DNA of 64,000 bases from Melanocharis versteri (GCA_013397845.1 VZTG01008555.1:532584-596583); one strand, 5' to 3'; counted from the first letter of the stretch, positions 25,110-37,269 are shown. Program-made: numbers and translations. Notes: generated by a model not told the origin, from the letters alone.

Positions 25110-25195
25110 GTGACCTGGAAGGTGTCCCTGTCCTTGGGAAGGGGTTGGAATGAGATGAGCTTTAAGATCCTTTCCAACCCACCCCAATCTATGAA
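25110..25195 (+). mobile_element. CR1 LINE 3' tail
   Basis: ggaaggtgtccctgtccttg, gagatgagctttaagatcct and ttccaacccaccccaatcta form a CR1 tail ending in an A-run. It is immediately followed by a second CR1 fragment. Confidence 0.8.
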
Positions 25196-25207
25196 AAAAA
25201 GGAAATT

Positions 25208-25395
25208 TAGGTGGGATATTGGGAAGGAATTCCTGGCTGTGAGGGTGGGGAGGCGCCTGGATCCCTGGCAGTGCCCAAGGCCAGGTTGGACAGGGCTTGG
25301 AGCAGCCTGGGACAGCGGAAGATGTCCCTGCCCGTGGAATGGGATGGACTTTAATGTTCCTTCCAACCCAAACCGTTCTGGAATTCAGTGTTTCT
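25208..25395 (+). mobile_element. CR1 LINE 3' fragment
   Basis: gtgggatattgggaaggaat, tggatccctggcagtgccca, gcttggagcagcctgggaca and the tail ccttccaacccaaaccgttc. An internal deletion joins gggaggc to cctggatccc relative to neighbouring copies. Confidence 0.88.
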
Positions 25396-25469
25396 CTCTG
25401 CGTTCTGCCGGGGCAGCTCCTGGGGCTGGGGTTGAGCAGTGCCGTGTTCTGCCCTTGCTTGGTGCTGTT

Positions 25470-26240
25470 TCCCCAAGAGCCCGGGACGTGATGGCAGTGT
25501 CCCCGTGCCGGCCACCGGCTGCTGCAGAGCCCGAGCTGCGAACTGCTCCAGCGAGTCTGGGAAAACACTATCGGAGCAGGGACGAAGCAGGACGAGCTGC
25601 CGAAGGCCCCAAAACAAGCTGGAGGGAAGGAGTTCGATTTTTTTAGGACTTGACTAGTTTCAGGTGCTGCCGTCTCGCCAGCCCGCAGCGCTGTGGGCGC
25701 CTCGCATCCCCATCCCTCCCTCCTCATCCCGGTGCCCTGCCCTGAGGCTGGGTGCAGGAATTAGCCGATAAAGCCTTCCCCCGATGGGCTGGGGGGACAA
25801 AGCCCGGTCCCCCCAGTGCCACCTCGCCGGCGCAGCCCACGCCCGGAGCTGCTGCCTCCTCCTCCTCCTCCTCCTCCTCCTCCTCCTGCTGCTGCTGCTG
25901 CTGTTTCCAGGGCTACGGGAGGAGGGAAGGGCTCCGGGTCCCGGGCGGAGGGAAGGCGATGACTCTGCAAATGTCAGAACCGCTTACTCTGGAAACCACG
26001 CCGAGTCCTCCCGCACCTTCCCGGCTCGGAGCTCAGCGCTGTCTAGACGCTGGTCTGCTCCGCGCAAATCCCAATTATCATAATGGCAAGCGGCTGGAAA
26101 AGTGCTCCCAGCTCCTTCCCTGCTTGCCGTGGGCGGCTGCAGCCGCAGAGCTGCCCCTCTGGGGCTTTTTGTGCTCGGAGGGCAGCGGGTCGGGTGGGTC
26201 TGTGGAGAGGGACGGAGGGGGCAGAGACTGGAGCTGGGCA
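25470..26240. promoter_or_regulatory. CpG-rich stretch, candidate CpG island
   Basis: CpG dinucleotides are clearly denser here than in flanking DNA (for example ccgggcggagggaaggcgat and gctccgcgcaaatcccaatt). The stretch is GC-rich and not a CR1. It ends near an AT-containing segment, cccaattatcataatggcaa. No first exon with a recognisable protein is attached. It could be an intronic promoter or enhancer, or simply GC-rich DNA. CpG ratio was judged by eye. Confidence 0.35.
25855..25903. repeat. (TCC)n-(TGC)n compound microsatellite
   Basis: About eleven tcc units are followed by five tgc units, inside a CpG-rich stretch. Confidence 0.95.
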
Positions 26241-27379
26241 CTACCACCCACCTGAGACTTAAACCCAGTCAAACACCAAGCATCTCCTCCCTACAAATCC
26301 CGGATTAAGCAAGACAGGTGTATCTTAGAGAGGAAACAGCTGCATGGAGTGGCACAGTGACTCGTCTGACAGATGATTAAACTCATCAGGTCCTACACCC
26401 CTCCTTGCTGAGCCCGGCCTGCACATTCCGGACCCCAGGGACTGCCGGCTCAGCTCTGGGTTTCTTTCTCCCTGCCTGTGCTCTCCTCTGTTGGCTGTAG
26501 AGCTAAGCCTGGCTGATTTAGCTCCTAACACAGCACTTAACTCGGCTGCCGAAGAGCTGGGGGGGTTTTCTGGACCATTTCACAGCAATGGGCTGCATCA
26601 ACAGCGAGCATCTGACGCTGTTGGCCGGCATCCCAAAGCCCTCGGTGCGATGTTCTCCTGCGCTGCCTCGTGGGCCACGGGCTGCTCCTCTCCTGCAGCT
26701 GGCTGAGAAATCCCCCACGGGTCTCTGTCTCTCTCCTGCTCCATAAATTCAGGTTTCAACTTGTGATATGAGAAGTGGCCGCAGCAAATCAGCAGCAGCA
26801 CCACACCCGGCGTTATCCCTGCTGGGTGCTCGGTGTTTCAGGTGGCTGCAGCTCACAGAAAAACCTCCCTGCCTGGGCTCTGAAACCTTGGAAAACTGCA
26901 GCTTCCATCTCTGCTCCGGAACTGCCCCACGGGACTGCTCTGGAGATCTGGAAAACACAAACGTTTGCTGCCGTGCTGGGAGCTGGGAAGGCAGATTTCT
27001 GCCCATAGCATGGATTTTTTAAGGGCTGGAATCTACAGCCCAGAAATGTGGAGTTTATGATGAAAACACTGCCAGACTTTTATCTGCAGCAATTCCAGGG
27101 CTGGTGACAGCCCAGTGGAGAGCAGGAGCCTCTGTTATCCAAACAGCCAATTCATTTAAGCCCGTTCCCCTCTACTGCTCCAAAGATGTCCCTTCCCTGT
27201 GCCAGTGACATCGCTCTGGCCCCTGAGGTCCCACCTGCCCATTGCGTTGTCCCTTTCATTTGCTGGAGCAGGAGCCTGGGGGGGTTTGGAGCCTCTTCCC
27301 TGGAGATATCCAAACCCCATCTGGCCATGGTCCTGGGTGACAGCTCCAGGGGACCCTGCTAGGCAGGGCGGTGGGACTG

Positions 27380-27590
27380 GGTCATGGAATGTCACAGCTT
27401 GGAAGGGACCTTAAAGCTCATCCAGTGCCCCCCCTGCCATGGGCAGGGACAACTTCCACTGTCCCAGGCTGCTCCAAGCCCCGTCCAGCCTGGCCTTGGA
27501 CACTGCCAGGGATCCAGGGGCAGCCACAGCTTCTCTGGGCACCCTGTGCCAGGGCCTGCCCACCCTCCCAGGGAAGGATTCCTCCCTGAG
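27380..27590 (-). mobile_element. CR1 LINE 3' fragment
   Basis: Antisense order: gtcatggaatgtcacagctt, ggaagggaccttaaagctca, cctgccatgggcagggacaa, gccagggatccaggggcagc and ccaccctcccagggaaggat. Confidence 0.9.
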
Positions 27591-28329
27591 CTCCCTCTAA
27601 ATTTCCCCTCCTTCAGATTTCGTTTGATGGCCTCCAGTGCTCCCTTCCAGCTTGAGCCACTTTGTCATTCCGTGGTTGCTGCCCAGGGAGTGTCTGTGAG
27701 CTCGTGCTGGCTTTGGGAAGGGGATTGTGGTGCTGTGGTGGGGCAGAAGGGATGGGTAAGGTGGGGAAAGATGGTGTGGAAAAGGAGGGAAGCAGGAGTG
27801 GCAAACCAATGCCCAGGGAGAGTGTGACCGTGGGTGTGAGCTGTGCTGGTGTTGAGGTGATCCTAGGGGTCGTTGAAGGTGGCCTTTGGGCACGCAGAAG
27901 CCGTGCTGGCATCTCTGAATATCTGGATTCTGGCCCATCTGCACCTGGGTGCATTGAGGTCTTTAGATTTCCTTGGCACCGGGTTGTTGTTCCTCCAGTT
28001 CTCGTTATCTGAAGAGTTCTGTGTTTCTGGAATCCTGTGCAAAGTAGTGGAGCATTTCTGCTCTCCTACAGACACGTCGTCATGTCCTAAAGGTTCTGAA
28101 TTCCCTCAAACATCCTCCTCTCGCTGCACATCTGGCAGCCTGGGCCTGTCATCACAGCTGGATCCCTCTCTGCAGGGAGGCGTGTGGTGGCTCTGTTGGG
28201 CTGTGGGAGCTCCCCTCCACTCCAACAGCGCAAGAACAAGGGTTAAAAAATAACCAAATACAATTTGTTCGAGCTGCTGAATTGGTCCAGGCTCAGTCTG
28301 AGTGGGGATGGGGAGATAATTCACCTGAT

Positions 28330-28450
28330 CACTCATTTGGACAATGTTTCCAGGCTCTTGCTGGGGCTGTGCAGGGCCAGGGGTTGGACAGGATGATCCT
28401 TGTGGGTGGCTTCCAGCCCAGGATATTCTGGGATTTTATGATCCCATGAA
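28330..28450 (+). mobile_element. CR1 LINE 3' tail
   Basis: ggggttggacaggatgatcc, ttgtgggtggcttccagccc and aggatattctgggattttat form the end of a CR1 subfamily with the gatcct-tgtgggt tail. Confidence 0.75.
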
Positions 28451-28659
28451 CTCCCCAGTATATTTTGGTGCTGGGAACCTTTAGGCCGTGGTTCTTGCAG
28501 CTGAATGCAGCCAGAAGAGACTTTTTAATTAAAGAATTAAATTTTCTGGGCTGGTGATCCCCAGCAGGGCCTGTGGGGGTGTGAAGGGTCTCAGTGGAGG
28601 TGGCAGACCCAGCTCCTGGAGGCAGCACCCACCTGGAACTGCCCTGCACCTTCTCAGCT

Positions 28660-29140
28660 GCAGAATTCGAGCTTTATCTACAGAAAACAGGGAAAAAATG
28701 GGATTTATTTGCCACATTCATGAAATACTGCTCCCCAAGCACCCAGCATTGGAGCTGTCATGGCTAAATTATCCTAAAAAACAGAAGGGGGGAGTTACAA
28801 TTTCTGTTTTCGAAGCTGAAGGAATAAATTCTGACTTTTCCCTGTCCACAGCCCAGCTTGCAACAGGTTTAAAGCACGGTACAGATGGCTATGAAATTAT
28901 TGCCAACAGCTACTCATTATATTAGATAAGGCCCTGGGTTTATTTAGGAGAAGCAGATGGAGGGAATACACAATATTTTAGATGTCTTGGCAAACTGTGT
29001 TTTCCTTAGAACAACATTGCATGTTTGGTGTGAGAGTTCCGGCCAAAAATAAAACAACAAAATGAAGAAAGAGGAATAATTATATCCCTTGAGGGGCAAT
29101 AAGGTGTGTATTAAAAAAAGAAATATTATAGTGCAAGTCA
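28660..29140. other. AT-rich unique stretch without gene
   Basis: It has no repeat family signature and no supported exon. It is richer in A/T than neighbours and contains homeobox-like taattat and attattatag motifs. It may be a non-coding regulatory segment, but nothing more can be said from sequence alone. Confidence 0.25.
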
Positions 29141-29917
29141 GATTAGGAGACCTGAGGCTTTATTTTAATCCTTGTGGCAGGAGGAGAGTTTCTGCTTTTA
29201 TTTGAAAATCCGTATTTTTGTGGTTTGTAGATAAGGCTTGAAAACCTGGCCCCAGCTGCCTCCAAAAGCTGAGGGATCATAAAGCAAAGAGAGAGTTTAA
29301 ATTTTGGGGATTTTTTTAAGGATCTCATGAGTTTTAGTCCAGCCTTGTTGATTTAGGGGCTGCCTGCCCGTGTGAGCACTGGCACCACGGGATGGCTGAG
29401 CAGGTGGGAAGGTGCTGGGCTTTGGGATCTCTGAGGCAGCAGCTTGGGACAGGAGGTGCTTGTGGAATATCAAATCTGCGCCTGCTCGGGGCGTCCATGG
29501 CAAAACCCAGAGCGCTCTCAGCCTGCAGACAAAGGGCTCTGTGACCCAAAGCAGCAGCCTCCACGGGGAAGGTGCTGTGCCCGCTTGGAGAGGTGCCTGG
29601 TGCCATCTCAGACCCTGCCTTTCTCCGGGAATTGCTCTGTCAGAGGAATTCCCTCTGGGACACTGCTGGGAATGGGTGGGGTGCGCTTTTCCTGTCGCGC
29701 TGAACTCCACGCCAGCAGCACCTCTCCTGATGCCAGCTGCTCCTGGGAAGGCACAGCGGGCAGCTGGAGGGGAGGAGCTGGTGGTGCCCCTCAGGGTGGC
29801 TCCTTGGAGCCCCTGGGGAGAGATTGGAGCATTCAACATCCACAGAGGAATAGCAACAAACCCTGGTCCTGCCCCGGCCCCTCTGAAGCTCGGTGTTGGG
29901 TTTTGTCCCTGGTTTAA

Positions 29918-30385
29918 GTCATCCCTGGGTGTCCCACGTCCCTCCCTGGGTGTCACACATCACTCCTGGTGTCCCACGTCCCTCCCTGGGTGTCACACAT
30001 CTCCTGGGTGTCACACATCTCCTGGATGTCCCATGTCCCTCCCTGGGTGTCACACATCTCCTGGGTGTCACACATCTCCTGGATGTCCCACGTCCCTCCC
30101 TGGGTGTCACACATCTCTCTTGGGTGTCACACATCCCTCCCTGGGTGTCTCACATCAGTCCTTGAGTGTCCCACGTCCCTCCCTGGGTGTCCCACATCCC
30201 TCCCTGGGTGTCCCACATCTCTCTTGGGTGTCNNNCTCCTGGGTGTCCCACGTCCCTCCCTGGATGTCCCACATCTCCTGGGTGTCCCACGTCCCTCCCT
30301 GGATGTCCCACATCTCCTGGGTGTCCCACATCCCTCCTGGGTGTCCCATGTCCCTCCCTGGGTGTCCCACGTCTCCCCCCGGCCC
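29918..30385. repeat. variable tandem array of ccctgggtgtccca-type units, with NNN
   Basis: About 25 short units mix cccacgtccctccctgggtg and cacacatctcctgggtgt, giving 18-bp to 54-bp periodicity. Three Ns at 30233-30235 lie inside the array, so its length is uncertain. The long frames through it are repeat translations. Confidence 0.93.
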
Positions 30386-30910
30386 CGTGCTGGGTGGGCA
30401 CACTGAGTGCAGGCAGGAGCAGGGCTGCTGGGGGTGCTGACGGCAGCAGGGACCCCTGGTTTGTTGATATTTTGTGATATTGCAGGAAAGCCAGCCCAGG
30501 AGTGTTTGACATCCCGGTGAAATTCTCTGCCTGGGTTGAGTTCCTGGTGGCTTTGGGGCTCCAGCTGGTGACGTGCACGAGCACAGCCAGGTGTGGGGAT
30601 GCTGATGGTCCCTTTTGGGCACTTCTCCCTCTCTGGCTGTGCCCTGAGGCTGGGGAGAGAGCACAGAGCGGCGCAAATGTGGCAGCAGGAATCACCTCCC
30701 TCTCCACTCTCTGCCTTCCCGTTCATTTTATGGATGTTTTTGGCTCTCTTTGCTCGTTTTCTGCCCACCCCAGCAGTGATTTGGGGCGGGGTGGCTGCGC
30801 TGGGACATCGCCCAGCACTCCGGGGTCCAGCGCTCGGTTCAGCTGTGGCCGGGTGGGGAAAACGCCTGCAGTGCGGAGCCCAGGAGAGAGTGACCAGCCA
30901 CGAGGGCTCC

Positions 30911-31624
30911 TCTCCCTCCTGACTGATGTGCCCAGCACCGGCCGATGTTTTTCCTTTCCCTCCTGACTGATGTGCCCAGCACCGGCCGATGTTTTTCCTT
31001 TCCCTCCTGACTGATGTGCCCAGCACCGGCCGATGTTTTTCCTTTCCCTCCTGACTGATGTGCCCAGCACCGGCCGATGTTTTTCCTTTCCCTCCTGACT
31101 GATGTGCCCAGCACCGGCCGATGTTTTTCCTTTCCCTCCTGACTGATGTGCCCAGCACCGGCCGATGTTTTTCCTTTCCCTCCTGACTGATGTGCCCAGC
31201 ACCGGCCGATGTTTTTCCTTTCCCTCCTGACTGATGTGCCCAGCACCGGCCGATGTTTTTCCTTTCCCTCCTGACTGATGTGCCCAGCACCGGCCGATGT
31301 TTTTCCTTTCCCTCCTGACTGATGTGCCCAGCACCGGCCGATGTTTTTCCTTTCCCTCCTGACTGATGTGCCCAGCACCGGCCGATGTTTTTCCTTTCCC
31401 TCCTGACTGATGTGCCCAGCACCGGCCGATGTTTTTCCTTTCCCTCCTGACTGATGTGCCCAGCACCGGCCGATGTTTTTCCTTTCCCTCCTGACTGATG
31501 TGCCCAGCACCGGCCGATGTTTTTCCTTTCCCTCCTGACTGATGTGCCCAGCACCGGCCGATGTTTTTCCTTTCCCTCCTGACTGATGTGCCCAGCACCG
31601 GCCGATGTTTTTCCTTCCCCTCTC
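30911..31624. repeat. 44-bp minisatellite, 16 units
   Basis: The unit contains gactgatgtgcccagcaccg and gccgatgtttttcctttccc. gactgatgtg recurs every 44 bp from 30921 to 31581 (15 exact intervals, 16 copies) and I see no substitutions until the final unit's edge. Since 44 is not a multiple of 3, each unit shifts frame, yet the minus strand has no stop in any frame. That produces spurious open frames of several hundred codons. Confidence 0.98.
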
Positions 31625-33016
31625 CGGCTCCTGCTCCCGTCCCTCTCCCGGCAGCTCCAGCAGCACCAGTGGGGGAGGCTGAGCTCTCCTTCCCGCCCGT
31701 TTCGTTTCGCTTTTCGAACGCCGATGGGATCCGATCGCGCTGACATTTCCTGCCCAGCTCAGGAGGATCTTTCTGGGGGCTGGCAGGGCGCAGGGGTGAG
31801 GTGGCTCTGGCTCCAAACAGCACAGCCTTCGGCACAGCTCCCAGGGCACCTGGCAAGGAGCTTCTCCTCCGTGGGTCCTGGAGGGAAGGAGGGTTGGGAT
31901 GTGTTTCGGTGACTCAGAGCTCTCCCCTCCTGCAGTCTGTGCTGCCCTGTTAGCCCACCTGGCAGGAAAATCCATCCATCCACCCACCAGCTGGCCGGTG
32001 CCCTTTGCTTTGTGCTTCCAGCCCTGCTGCTCCGGCGTTCCTGGCACAGCTCTGAAGGGCAGGGTTTGCTTTGGGTGACATTTTTCACTCACGCAGGGCT
32101 CGGGAGTTTGTATTTTTCGGGAAAATGGCAGCGTTAAATCAAGGCAAAACTATTTGCAGGCTTGACAAGAATTGCTTCCACTAAAAAGGAAAACGTATTT
32201 AAAGCCGGGAATGCTTCATTTTAGAACTTGACAAATGAAACAATCCCCAAATGTTGTTCTGTTGCTCTCTCATTTACATCCCCTAAAGTAAAAACACTTG
32301 AAACGTTTTGCTGATCCTGAAATTCCCCTTGAAGAATCTTGTCTGCTACTGAGACAAAACCCTCTGTGTCTTGACCGTGGGGTGGGTGACACCAGAATTC
32401 TCCAGGAGACGCTTTCTGCTCCCAGCTCCTGCCCTGGGGAACCTCTGGAATGACATTCCGGGATGCCCATTCGCAAGGACAGACAGCAGCATCTCTCCTT
32501 TGTGCCGTTCATGGGTGAGGCTCAAGGTGTGACCTACTTTCTGAGCCCCAGTGAAGTGCAGGATGGTTTTAACTCCTCTGCGCTCCGTTTTCCCAGCGTG
32601 AGCTCCCCGGGATGTTTTTGGCTGTGTGCGTTTTCCTGCCAGCTGTCAGAGCTGATTGCAAACGAGCCTCCTCTGCCTCTCTGCAGTGGGGCATGTCCCT
32701 GTCTCTCCTGCTTAGCAGCAACAAGGACTTCTTGGAGCAACCGCCTCATAATCGGAACATCTCCCTTCATCCTGGGCACAATCCGAGCCCTGCAAATCCT
32801 TGTTTGGTGGATTTGAGTGGCCCTCCCTGCCTGGCTGCTGTGGCTGGCTGTACCAGAGGAGTGTCTGGCTCCAGGTACTTCTCTCCCTGTCTTCTCCCTG
32901 GAGCCGGGCTCAGGAATTACACCCACAAAAGTGGATTTCAGGCGCTTTGGGGAGGGGATTCTGCTCCTGTTTTGCTCTGTCTTCTCCCAGAACTTGTGAG
33001 CGTTTCTGTGAGCAGA

Positions 33017-33056
33017 GAGGAGGAGGAAGAGAATGAGGAGGAGGAGGAGGAGGAGG
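33017..33056. repeat. (GAG)n-type purine microsatellite
   Basis: Interrupted gag/gaa triplets, all purine on the + strand. Confidence 0.9.
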
Positions 33057-33149
33057 GAGTTTGTGTCACATCTGGGCACTGCTGGAACCTGGTGGTGAAT
33101 TTAATGCTGGCTACAAAAGGCTCAGAAATGCACCCGTTTGGGGTGAGAC

Positions 33150-33430
33150 CAGGGAATCACAGAATCCCAGAATAGCTGGGGTTGGAAGGGACCTCTGGAG
33201 ATCATCCAGGCCAACCTCCTGCCAAGGCAGGGTCACCTGGAACAGGTGAAACAGGGATGTGTCCAGGTGGGTTTGGAATGTCTCCACACCCTCCCTGGGC
33301 ACCTGATCCAGAGCTCTTTGTGCCCCCTGTCCTGTCACTGGCACCCCTGAACAGAGCCTGGCACCATCCTCTGACCCCCCTTGGAGGTATTTCTGTGCAT
33401 TAATCAGATCCCCTCTGAGTCTTCCCTTAC
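33150..33430 (-). mobile_element. CR1 LINE 3' fragment, distinct subfamily
   Basis: Antisense order: gaatcacagaatcccagaat, ggttggaagggacctctgga, gatcatccaggccaacctcc, aaggcagggtcacctggaac and ttaatcagatcccctctgag. The body differs from the abundant ccatggcagggac-type copies, so this belongs to another CR1 subfamily. Confidence 0.88.
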
Positions 33431-33949
33431 GGATGGGCTGTTGGTGCCTCTGAAGCCCTTTGGTGTCAAATATTGTTCATTCCTGGGTGTATTTTATTCT
33501 GCCCTCTGTTCCCTTCATGTTAGAGCTGAAGAGAGGTTTATCCCTCCCCACAGTGCGGCCGTTTTGATGGATACAATCCATCTGGGAACAAACCCGTTTA
33601 CCTGAGCAGGGGATCAGCCTGAGCTGCTCTGCTGTGAGGAGAGGGTGGGATCTGTCCATGTGGAATCAGGAGCAGGATCAGATGGAACCTGCGGGGTCTG
33701 CTGGGATGCTCAGGCCCGGTGTTGGTGATCCAAAAGGGAGGCAGAGAGCTGCCAAGCTGGGCCCTTTGTGTGCCAGGGCCAGGGCAGCTGGTGGGGAGTC
33801 ACCAGCACCAGGGACAGAGCCACCAGCCATAAATTAAATGCTGCAATTACCACCTCGCATCGACTTATCAGCCCAGGCTCGGCCTCCACTCCGTGGCTTT
33901 GGTGGTCAGGATAAAGCTCACAGGCCGTGAAACCAAACTGAGTGGAAAG

Positions 33950-34290
33950 GGGCAGCTTTCCAACCGCTCCGGTCAGCGCGTGTCCCCGCCCGGGCTGTGG
34001 CACTGCCAGCGCTGCCACCGCAGGCCTGGCACGAGCCAGCTGGGCAGAGTGACAGCCGTGTCCCAGTGCAGGGCCACGGGCACCGAGCCTGTGCTGCCCT
34101 CAGCTCCTGCGTGGGGCAGCGAGCCCGGCCACCTCCCCGAGTGACACCGGGCAGTGGCCCCGGGCTGCGCGCGGCTGGCAGGGAGGTGACAGCGGCTCGC
34201 TGTGCTGTGCCCTGCACTGAGGGGCTCCGGGCTGGCAGAACCCCCAGGACACTGCCTGCACCTCCTGCAGGGCTCGGTGGGTGCAGCTGG
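33950..34290. promoter_or_regulatory. CpG-rich patch
   Basis: A local cluster of CpGs (cgctccggtcagcgcgtgtc, gggctgcgcgcggctggcag) sits in otherwise CpG-poor intron-like DNA. No coding sequence is recognised. Function is unknown. Confidence 0.3.
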
Positions 34291-35873
34291 GGGGTTTCTC
34301 CCTTGGCCGTGGGTTTTATCCTCTCCAAACCTTCGTGATCCGCTGGGAACCTACGGGGAAACGGGGCCGGGGTGCCCTGGTGGCACAGAGTGCCAGAGAT
34401 GGGGGCACCTCCTTCTTCACGGTGCTGCCCGTTTGCTGTTGATGCTCGGGTGGAGTTCAGGCCCAGAACGATGGAATATCTCCTTCCCCAATGCCCGCTC
34501 CAGCCTGTGGGTAGCAGAGGAGACGCTGGGAAGGAGCAGGTGGGTGACAGTGATGGACAGAGGTGACAGTCAGCCTGCAGGTGACCCACAGATGGGGAAA
34601 CACCTTTAAACTACTCAGCCAATCCTCAGGAAGTTCTTTACTTTGTTTTTCCCGCTGGATTCCATTCCCAGGGGTCGCTGGGGCTTGTTAACCACTGGTG
34701 CTCAGTCAGGTTTGGGGAGTGGGGGTGCTCGAAGTCAGGTTTGGGAATGGGGATGATTTACCGGAGTTTTCTCTCTCTCAGAGGTTTTGGGGTTGATGTT
34801 GCCAAGGTGGCTGTGTTAGGTGGGGTTGAATCTGTGGGTCAGAAGTGGCAATTGTTATTTCTTTTCATAAACCAGCTGCTGGTCTTATCCGTTTTTTCAG
34901 GAAGCTGTCTGGGGAGTGTTTGGTCCTTCTCCTAATCCTGCTGAAGGGATTGATTTGGAACTTAGAAATAAATGTTTGGGACAAGGTCTCTGAAAAAATT
35001 ACTGTTCCCACTTATTTTTAGGACTAGAATTTATCAAAATTAGCAAGGTTACATTAAAATACCCACAATTTATGCCAGTGATTCCTCCTCACCAGTGGCA
35101 CCAGCGTTATCCAGTGGGGAGATCCCATGGGAAGCGCTGATGGCTCTCAGACAAGGTGGGGCTGGTCCTGAGGAGCAGGATTTGCTTTTCCCCACTCCAG
35201 TCCTCAGCATTTGGAGCTCTGGGGCTAAACCTGAGGGAATTCCAAGGCATTTTCTTTGCTCAGGGCTTCACTAAGGACGTTCATCCCCCGTGCCTGGCAG
35301 CCTGGCTCTTGCTGAACCAGAACAAATCAATCCTGAGCTCGCAGGTCCTTACAAGAAAGGACTGCTAATTATTTATGTTATCAGAACGTTCAGGGAAGGA
35401 ACTTTCCCTTCGTTCTTTGCTTTCTTTTATACCCAGAGGAACAAGCTGCTTTCATAATTTATTCCAGGCGTTGCTGGAATCAAAGTTATCTAGCATTTAT
35501 CCCACAGCTGGGCTGTCTCTGGGAAGAGCTGTCAGTCAGGACTCGTTAGTGGAGGGGAGAGAGAGAAAAGCAGCATTTTACCAAGTGATGGTGAAAATCA
35601 GGAGTGAGAACCCCAGGGATGGCAGGATGGGTGCCCAAGTCCTCCCCAGCAGCATGAGAACAAGAAAGGTTTGGTGTTTGACCATCACAAAAAAGACAGC
35701 TTCCACGGAGGAACTGATTTTGCTGCACTTAAACCCTTGGAAGTGCTATCCAAGGCAACATCTCAGACATATCCAATCTCTGTGTTTCTGTACAAGCCAC
35801 CGAGGCACAGAAATGGCTGCAGATCGAGCCATTTATCACCTAAAATCTGATTTTTTTCTTCTTTTTTTTTTTT

Positions 35874-36200
35874 NNNNNNNNNNNNNNNNNNNNNNNNNNN
35901 NNNNNNNNNNNNNNNNNNNNNNNNNNNNNNNNNNNNNNNNNNNNNNNNNNNNNNNNNNNNNNNNNNNNNNNNNNNNNNNNNNNNNNNNNNNNNNNNNNNN
36001 NNNNNNNNNNNNNNNNNNNNNNNNNNNNNNNNNNNNNNNNNNNNNNNNNNNNNNNNNNNNNNNNNNNNNNNNNNNNNNNNNNNNNNNNNNNNNNNNNNNN
36101 NNNNNNNNNNNNNNNNNNNNNNNNNNNNNNNNNNNNNNNNNNNNNNNNNNNNNNNNNNNNNNNNNNNNNNNNNNNNNNNNNNNNNNNNNNNNNNNNNNNN
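35874..36200. other. assembly gap (327 N)
   Basis: This is a run of N between a T-rich tract (ending at 35873) and the middle of a CR1 element (starting at 36201). The sequence to its right is repeated about 1.1 kb downstream, so the gap size and surroundings may not be correct. A small exon could be hidden here. Confidence 0.99.
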
Positions 36201-36455
36201 CTGGGAGAGCTGGGGGTGCTCACCTGGAGAGGAGAAGAATCCAGGGAGAGCTCAGAGCCCCTGCCAGGGCCTAAAGGGGCTCCAGGAGAGCTGGAGAGGG
36301 ACTGGGGACAAGGGATGGAGGGACAGGACCCAGGGAATGGCTTCCCACTGCCAGAGGGCAGGGATGGATGGGATCTTGGGAAGGAATTGTTCCCTGTGAG
36401 GGTGGGGAGGCCCTGGCACAGGGTGCCCAGAGAAACTCAAACCATTCTATGATAT
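36201..36455 (+). mobile_element. CR1 LINE fragment at gap edge (duplicate of 37322-37580)
   Basis: ctgggagagctgggggtgct starts exactly at the gap edge and continues through aaaggggctccaggagagct to ggcacagggtgcccagagaa, then jumps to actcaaaccattctatgata. The same internal deletion occurs in the copy at 37322-37580, so the two are copies of one locus. Confidence 0.9.
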
Positions 36456-36588
36456 TTTTCCAGCTTTGTTTAGCCTGCAGCTGTTTTTTACCTTTCCAGG
36501 CAAATTCTGGGCAGTTTTGTTTTCCAAGGTTGGATTCGTGGGCAGAGGGAGCAGCGAGAGCTCAGCCCTGCTGGGTGGTTTGTGTGCT
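36201..36588 (+). repeat. duplicated block, copy 1
   Basis: It aligns base for base, with roughly ten small differences, to 37322-37707, an offset of about 1121 bp. The match covers CR1 sequence and 140 bp of unique flank (aactcaaaccattctatgat through agctcagccctgctgggt). It begins exactly at the N gap and ends exactly at the N at 36589. Confidence 0.95.
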
Positions 36589-37269
36589 NCCCTTCTGGCA
36601 CTGGCTCCCCCTTCACCTCTGCTTTGTTCTCAGCCGTTGGATCTGCAGCCAGGGATGCTCCAGCAGGATTTTGGGATGTGCCTGTCAGCTGCCTCCTTTG
36701 ATCCCTCCATTTCTCTTATTTTTAAGGATCATTTCCCACTTGTCCTGACCTAACGCACAGTGGCTTTTCTGAGCTTTCAGAGGGAAAAAGTAAAACAAAG
36801 GTGGCACTTTGGCAAATGCCCCAAGTGATGTTAATTAAGGTCTCCCTCTCGCTGTGATGTTGTTCCAGGCACTTTAGGGCACCGGAATCCTGTAAATGAG
36901 CTTTGGTTTTGTAGGGGGAAAAGGCACCATCCCCACGCTGGCACAGCTTCCCTTCCTGAGCTGCTCCGCTGTGCTCCAGCTGCTGCCCCTGGGTCCTCCT
37001 GGCATCCCGAGGGGCTGGGTGCTGACACCACAGCACTTTTCAAAAGCCTCGGGGCCCCCCCAGCCCGGCTGGGGCTGCAGAGCCCTGGGGGCGAGCTCGG
37101 GCTGCCAGGAGGCTGCAGGATCCACAATCCACAGTGTGATCTTCCCACCCTGCCTGGAGCAGGGAAAGCGCTGGGTGCCCGGCCTGGGCTTTCTCAGCCT
37201 CTGCCCCATCGATCTGCGAGGTTCCAGCGGGGGGTTCAGCCCCAGAGCCCCCCTCAGCCCCTCAGTGTC

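Noticed and set aside
29412..30440. 342-codon plus-strand frame
   Set aside because: The N-terminal half matches no family I know and the rest is tandem-array translation with Xs. No splice or codon evidence supports it.
30127..31856. Very long minus-strand open frames (up to 539 codons)
   Set aside because: They are translations of the 44-bp minisatellite and the adjoining ccctgggtgtccca array, with Xs from NNN. There is no domain, no conserved start and no exon structure.
35375..36274. 299-codon plus-strand open frame
   Set aside because: Most of it is the N gap read as X, and it ends in CR1 sequence.
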